Origin: Chitinophagaceae bacterium
Lineage (GTDB): Bacteria > Bacteroidota > Bacteroidia > Chitinophagales > Chitinophagaceae
Length of the DNA stretch: 7,646 nucleotides
Direction of reading: 5' to 3'
Assembly (NCBI GenBank): GCA_025351145.1
Contig: JANXWM010000319.1
Coordinates: 1 to 7,646 of the forward strand
In this document: positions 5,975 through 7,646 of the stretch, piece after piece
How the letters are laid out: each line of letters starts with the position of its first letter
Numbering within the stretch: the stretch's first letter is position 1
The notes under the pieces: generated by a model
What the model saw: the letters and a program-made list of their open reading frames with translations, nothing else
Databases searched by the model: none
Told to the model about the DNA's origin: nothing
Translations under genes and position numbers: made by a program

Positions 5975-7435
5975 TTAAATAGAATTCTTTGAAGGCAAAA
6001 TATCCAGCTCTAAATACTCGTCTTTCAAATAAGACAGTGTAAAAGATTTTATCCTATAATATTTATTTAGCACTTGTTCCATCAACATGACTTTTTCGAT
6101 GGGATTTGTATTAGCGCTAAGACCAGTTGCCTTCACTAATATTTCTTTCAATGAAGCTTGTTTTTCTTTCACAACCTGCATCATGTGGTCCCAATCTTCA
6201 ATATTAATAAAACATAAATTTTGGGGTGGCAAAACTGAAATACTGATTGAATTTTCAGTACAATATTTCTCAATTGGTTCTTTCAGAAATTCTTCCCAGG
6301 CATCTGCACCAAAACCGAGATACATTTCTTTATAGGTTATGATAAGTCCAAAATATTCCTTGTTATGGTTTATTATACTGGCAGTGGCAAGCATTTGTAT
6401 ATAAGCCTTAATGATTGTTCTATCGAGATCGTTTACCAAAATATCTTTTGTCCGCATAACCCCTGATCGTGGTTGTAGTTCAATAGCTTTCGCATCAATC
6501 AATATATCCGATTCAAGTAAGAAATCGGCAACTTTCCCTAATTGGTATGTCTTCTTTAGTACAGCTTCCTTGATGTAAGAAAGTTTGTTTTCAACTAACC
6601 CTAATTCAACATACTTCTCTAATCTCTTTCCAAATTCTTCTGGAAATGTCTGTGAATTTTCTTTGAGATAATTATAAATAAAATATTTTACTGTTTGAAG
6701 AAATATAGAACGGTGCGGTATCTTGTACTGATTGCGAAATAAAATGAGCGGTTTTGTAATGAAAAAATTTGTTTCATAAAGCTGCATTATTTCAGAATTC
6801 AACTTTTGTAACTTCTCAAAATCTGCCTTACCCTTTATACTTAACAAATCAAGGTATTTCTGCAATTCAACTTTACTCCATTTCGATTTAAACAAAACAA
6901 AATAACTGTCAAACAAATCACCGTCGTATCTTATTTCAGGTTTGCCTAACTTATCAAAGTTGAAAAAGAAAAATGTGAAATAACTGTATTCAAGAAATGA
7001 TTTCAGGTTAATTTTTGTGAGCCGTTCAAATTCTTTATCAATATCAAATTTTGAGCGAAGTTGCAGGTACAACACTATTTGCCTGGATAGTATGGAATTG
7101 TGAAATTTATCCTGATGTGAGAACTGATGATAAGCGATAATTTTAAATGATTGATTTACTTCCTGATGGCTTTTGAAGCTTATTCCTTTATATTTTCCTT
7201 CAAAGTCTCTGATGAGCATTAACAATTGGTCAAAATCATGTGATTGCAATGGCTTTCGGATAATGCTATCTGTAGTATGTAAATATGACCATTTAATTAA
7301 AGCAAATAAATTCCAAATTGGAAAACTTTTATCATCTCTACGTTGAACTTCATTTAAAAGTTCCAAACAATTATAAATAATTGACGAAAGACGGTGTTTT
7401 TGGATTTTCCCTTTTATCAATTCAAAATTGATCAT
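5975..7435 (-). CDS. Uncharacterised protein with C-terminal PD-(D/E)XK nuclease-like domain
   Basis: Not recognised as a named family. About 486 aa from the ATG at 7433-7435. Residues 1-250 are mainly helical, rich in Lys, Phe and Tyr, with an aromatic run FTFFFFNFDK (about 153-162) and no signal peptide. The C-terminal part fits a PD-(D/E)XK nuclease core: a helix with Glu273 (FGKRLEKYVELGL), then GKVADFLLESDILIDAKAIE with Asp304 (or Asp310), Asp314 and Lys316 as D...DxK, then a helix with Gln347 (KAYIQML) after a conserved-looking DLDRTIIK, and a strand FGLIITYKE. Such folds occur in restriction, repair and phage-defence enzymes; a defence role is inference. The frame stays open to a GTG at 7549, but that start would overlap the upstream frame and add 38 residues of unlikely sequence, so the ATG is preferred. 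It is AT-rich. The recombinase starts 182 bases downstream on the same strand. Confidence 0.7.
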   Translation of the reverse strand: MINFELIKGKIQKHRLSSIIYNCLELLNEVQRRDDKSFPIWNLFALIKWSYLHTTDSIIRKPLQSHDFDQLLMLIRDFEGKYKGISFKSHQEVNQSFKIIAYHQFSHQDKFHNSILSRQIVLYLQLRSKFDIDKEFERLTKINLKSFLEYSYFTFFFFNFDKLGKPEIRYDGDLFDSYFVLFKSKWSKVELQKYLDLLSIKGKADFEKLQKLNSEIMQLYETNFFITKPLILFRNQYKIPHRSIFLQTVKYFIYNYLKENSQTFPEEFGKRLEKYVELGLVENKLSYIKEAVLKKTYQLGKVADFLLESDILIDAKAIELQPRSGVMRTKDILVNDLDRTIIKAYIQMLATASIINHNKEYFGLIITYKEMYLGFGADAWEEFLKEPIEKYCTENSISISVLPPQNLCFINIEDWDHMMQVVKEKQASLKEILVKATGLSANTNPIEKVMLMEQVLNKYYRIKSFTLSYLKDEYLELDILPSKNSI

Positions 7436-7511
7436 ATACCCGAAACTATACAAACAAATAGAATGAATGTTCTTTTTTATATTCCTTATAGAGTAAGTAT
7501 GGTGAAATGAA

Positions 7512-7646
7512 TTAATTTGTACATGACAACCAATTAATTTTCTCGCCACTTATTTCTCCCACTTCAATACGAGTTAAATGTACTCCTTGTTCGGTAACAT
7601 CATTTAATACAGCTTTATAAATAAATTTCATTTCTATTTTATTTTG
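7512..7646 (-). CDS. Partial or short reading frame of unknown function, 3' end
   Basis: The frame is open from the window edge to a TAA at 7512-7514. An ATG at 7629-7631 would give a 39-residue peptide, MKFIYKAVLNDVTEQGVHL followed by TRIEVGEISGEKINWLSCTN. It may equally be the C-terminal end of a longer gene outside the window. It ends 76 bases before the ATG of the nuclease-like gene on the same strand, so the two could be co-transcribed. Its residue mix (alternating polar and hydrophobic positions, charged pairs) looks protein-like, but no family is recognised. A GTG start of the next gene would overlap it by 38 bases, which argues for the later ATG there. Confidence 0.4.
   Translation of the reverse strand, partial: QNKIEMKFIYKAVLNDVTEQGVHLTRIEVGEISGEKINWLSCTN

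Noticed and set aside
5981..5988. Palindrome agaattct at the end of the nuclease-like gene
   Set aside because: An 8-bp palindrome containing an EcoRI-type site is expected by chance and lies inside the coding sequence.

Overview
The window looks like a stretch of a Bacteroidota chromosome, most likely from the Chitinophagaceae or a close relative. The evidence is two secreted proteins that each end in a type IX secretion (T9SS, Por) C-terminal sorting domain, start sites without Shine-Dalgarno sequences, AT-rich intergenic DNA, and N-terminal domains of the kind usual in Bacteroidota 'tail fiber domain-containing' proteins. Placement below phylum is inference.

Layout. (1) Positions 1-4166, plus strand: two tandem paralogous surface adhesin-like genes (583 and 730 aa). 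Both have the order signal peptide, short globular N-domain, array of strictly 17-residue beta-roll repeats (7 versus about 17 units), peptidase S74 intramolecular chaperone domain, coiled coil, T9SS tail. The two genes are identical for the first 125 bp present here and strongly diverged at synonymous sites afterwards. The gap between them holds a long inverted repeat (1767-1906). (2) Positions 4167-4310: a strong hairpin terminator, then a short element related to the arms of that inverted repeat, lying directly against the stop codon of the next gene. (3) Positions 4311-5792, minus strand: a large serine recombinase (493 aa) with its catalytic residues intact. A small perfect hairpin sits exactly at its start codon. 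(4) Positions 5975-7435, minus strand: an unrecognised protein of about 486 aa whose C-terminal third carries the signature of a PD-(D/E)XK nuclease fold. It is visibly AT-richer than the recombinase. (5) Positions 7512-7646, minus strand: the 3' end of a further reading frame, cut by the window edge.

How the parts may work together. The adhesin pair looks like a duplicated, repeat-length-variable family of trimeric cell-surface proteins, with a homogenised 5' block. The recombinase and nuclease-like gene share a strand and may form a small mobile or accessory module. Its cargo could be an uncharacterised defence-type nuclease, but no attachment sites were identified and the window ends before the upstream side can be judged. 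The convergent terminator at 4186-4221 separates the two regions.
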